DNA of 64,000 nt, from assembly GCF_038024065.1 (NCBI RefSeq), contig NZ_CP150667.1:2921501-2985500 (forward strand). Reading direction: 5' to 3'. The notes beneath the pieces are model-generated. The model ran no database searches. It was not told the DNA's origin and saw only the letters and a program-made list of their open reading frames with translations. The stretch comes from Polaribacter sejongensis (GTDB lineage: Bacteria; Bacteroidota; Bacteroidia; Flavobacteriales; Flavobacteriaceae). Positions 63,270 through 64,000 of the stretch are shown piece after piece. Within the stretch, counting starts at the first letter, position 1. Every line of letters starts with the position of its first letter. The position numbers and the translations under genes were made by a program.

Positions 63270-64000
63270 GTGATTACTACAGATATCTTAATTATTGGTG
63301 CAGGACCAACCGGACTTTTTACTGTTTTCGAAGCAGGTTTATTAAAATTACGTTGTCATTTAATAGATGCTTTGCCGCAAGCAGGCGGACAATGTTCAGA
63401 AATTTATCCTAAAAAACCTATTTATGATATTCCTGCATATCCAGAAATTTTAGCGGGTGATTTAACTGATAAATTAATGGAGCAAATTAAACAATTTGAG
63501 CCAGGGTTTACATTAGGAGAACGTGCAGAAACAATAGATAAACAAGAAGATGGTACTTTTCTAGTTACGACTAATAAAGGGACAAAACATCACGCAAAAA
63601 TAGTAGCAATTGCAGGTGGTTTAGGTTCTTTTGAACCAAGAAAACCGCCAATTCCTAATATTGCAGATTTCGAAGACAAAGGAGTAGAATATATTATTCG
63701 CGATCCTGAATTTTACAGAGATAAAAAAGTAGTTATTTCTGGAGGTGGAGATTCTGCTTTAGATTGGTCTATCTTTTTAACAGACGTAGCTTCATCTGTA
63801 ACACTAGTACACAGAAGAAACGAATTTAGAGGTGCTTTAGATTCTGTAGATAAAGTACAAGAGTTAAAAGATGCTGGTAAAATTACCATGATCACACCAG
63901 CAGAAGTGAAAGGAATTGTGGGTACAGATAAAGTAACCGGAGTTTCTGTTGTTAAAAAAGGAGAAGCACCTTTTATCGTTGAAACAGATCATTTTATTCC
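63270..64000 (+). CDS. Ferredoxin-NADP reductase-like FAD oxidoreductase (3' partial)
   Basis: The frame starts at GTG 63270 and is open to the window end (243 codons). It begins MITTDILIIGAGPTGLFTVF with the FAD-binding GxGPxG motif, then LPQAGGQCSEIYPKKPIYDI, IAIAGGLGSFEPRKPP and VVISGGGDSALDW with the NADP-binding GGGDSA site. This is the thioredoxin-reductase-like, YumC-type reductase, which lacks the redox-active CxxC between the two domains. It likely transfers electrons between NADPH and ferredoxin, which fits next to Fe-S assembly genes. The C-terminus lies beyond the window. Confidence 0.9.
   Translation, partial: MITTDILIIGAGPTGLFTVFEAGLLKLRCHLIDALPQAGGQCSEIYPKKPIYDIPAYPEILAGDLTDKLMEQIKQFEPGFTLGERAETIDKQEDGTFLVTTNKGTKHHAKIVAIAGGLGSFEPRKPPIPNIADFEDKGVEYIIRDPEFYRDKKVVISGGGDSALDWSIFLTDVASSVTLVHRRNEFRGALDSVDKVQELKDAGKITMITPAEVKGIVGTDKVTGVSVVKKGEAPFIVETDHFI

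Overview
The window is AT-rich, uses TAnnTTTG-type promoters, has T9SS sorting domains, many Cys-anchored lipoproteins and flavobacterial core genes (DUF6427, DUF6341, the Mrp/NifU pair, the NagB-PIG-L fusion). This points to a marine flavobacterium (Bacteroidota, Flavobacteriaceae, Polaribacter-like). No mobile element, prophage or CRISPR array was seen.

Region A (1-32.1 kb, all + strand) is the degradative arm of a polysaccharide utilization locus. It opens with three tandem paralogous secreted enzymes: a LamG-like module, a helical linker, a beta/gamma-crystallin-like module, a GH128/Asl1-like catalytic domain and a T9SS tail. After a strong terminator and a new promoter come GH172, seven sulfatases with a formylglycine-type Cys motif, clan-F propeller hydrolases (GH43, GH117-like and one unassigned), GH95 and GH29 fucosidases, GH30, a SASA-type acetylesterase, a two-domain esterase and a conserved lipoprotein of unknown function. 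A sulfatase C-terminal remnant lies between GH29 and the next gene. The likely substrate is a sulfated, acetylated, L-fucose-containing algal polysaccharide (inference). No SusC/SusD pair, TonB receptor or sulfatase maturase is present; the locus probably continues upstream.

Region B (32.5-39.8 kb) converts released fucose: mutarotase, FucI, FucK, a class II aldolase giving DHAP and lactaldehyde, and AldA oxidising lactaldehyde to lactate. An AraC-type regulator is divergent from the aldolase gene.

Region C (40.2-46.8 kb) is a four-gene minus-strand operon (sugar nucleotidyltransferase, NahK-like anomeric kinase, FHS-family MFS symporter, NagB-PIG-L fusion), apparently for amino sugars. It diverges from a LacI regulator; a good TTG-N20-TATTTTTG promoter and a palindromic operator candidate lie between them.

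Region D (46.9-64 kb) is core genome: kbl with a decayed threonine dehydrogenase next to it, tRNA-Leu(CAA), prs-rplY(ctc)-pth, queD, a 27-residue membrane protein, a GH3-family enzyme, an M23 peptidase, nadD, gmk, yicC, an EamA transporter, a LysM/BON protein, upp, DUF6427, DUF6341, trmB, an ATL protein, mrp, nifU-like and a 3'-truncated ferredoxin-NADP reductase-like gene. Intergenic spaces carry several families of REP-like palindromes and short direct repeats.
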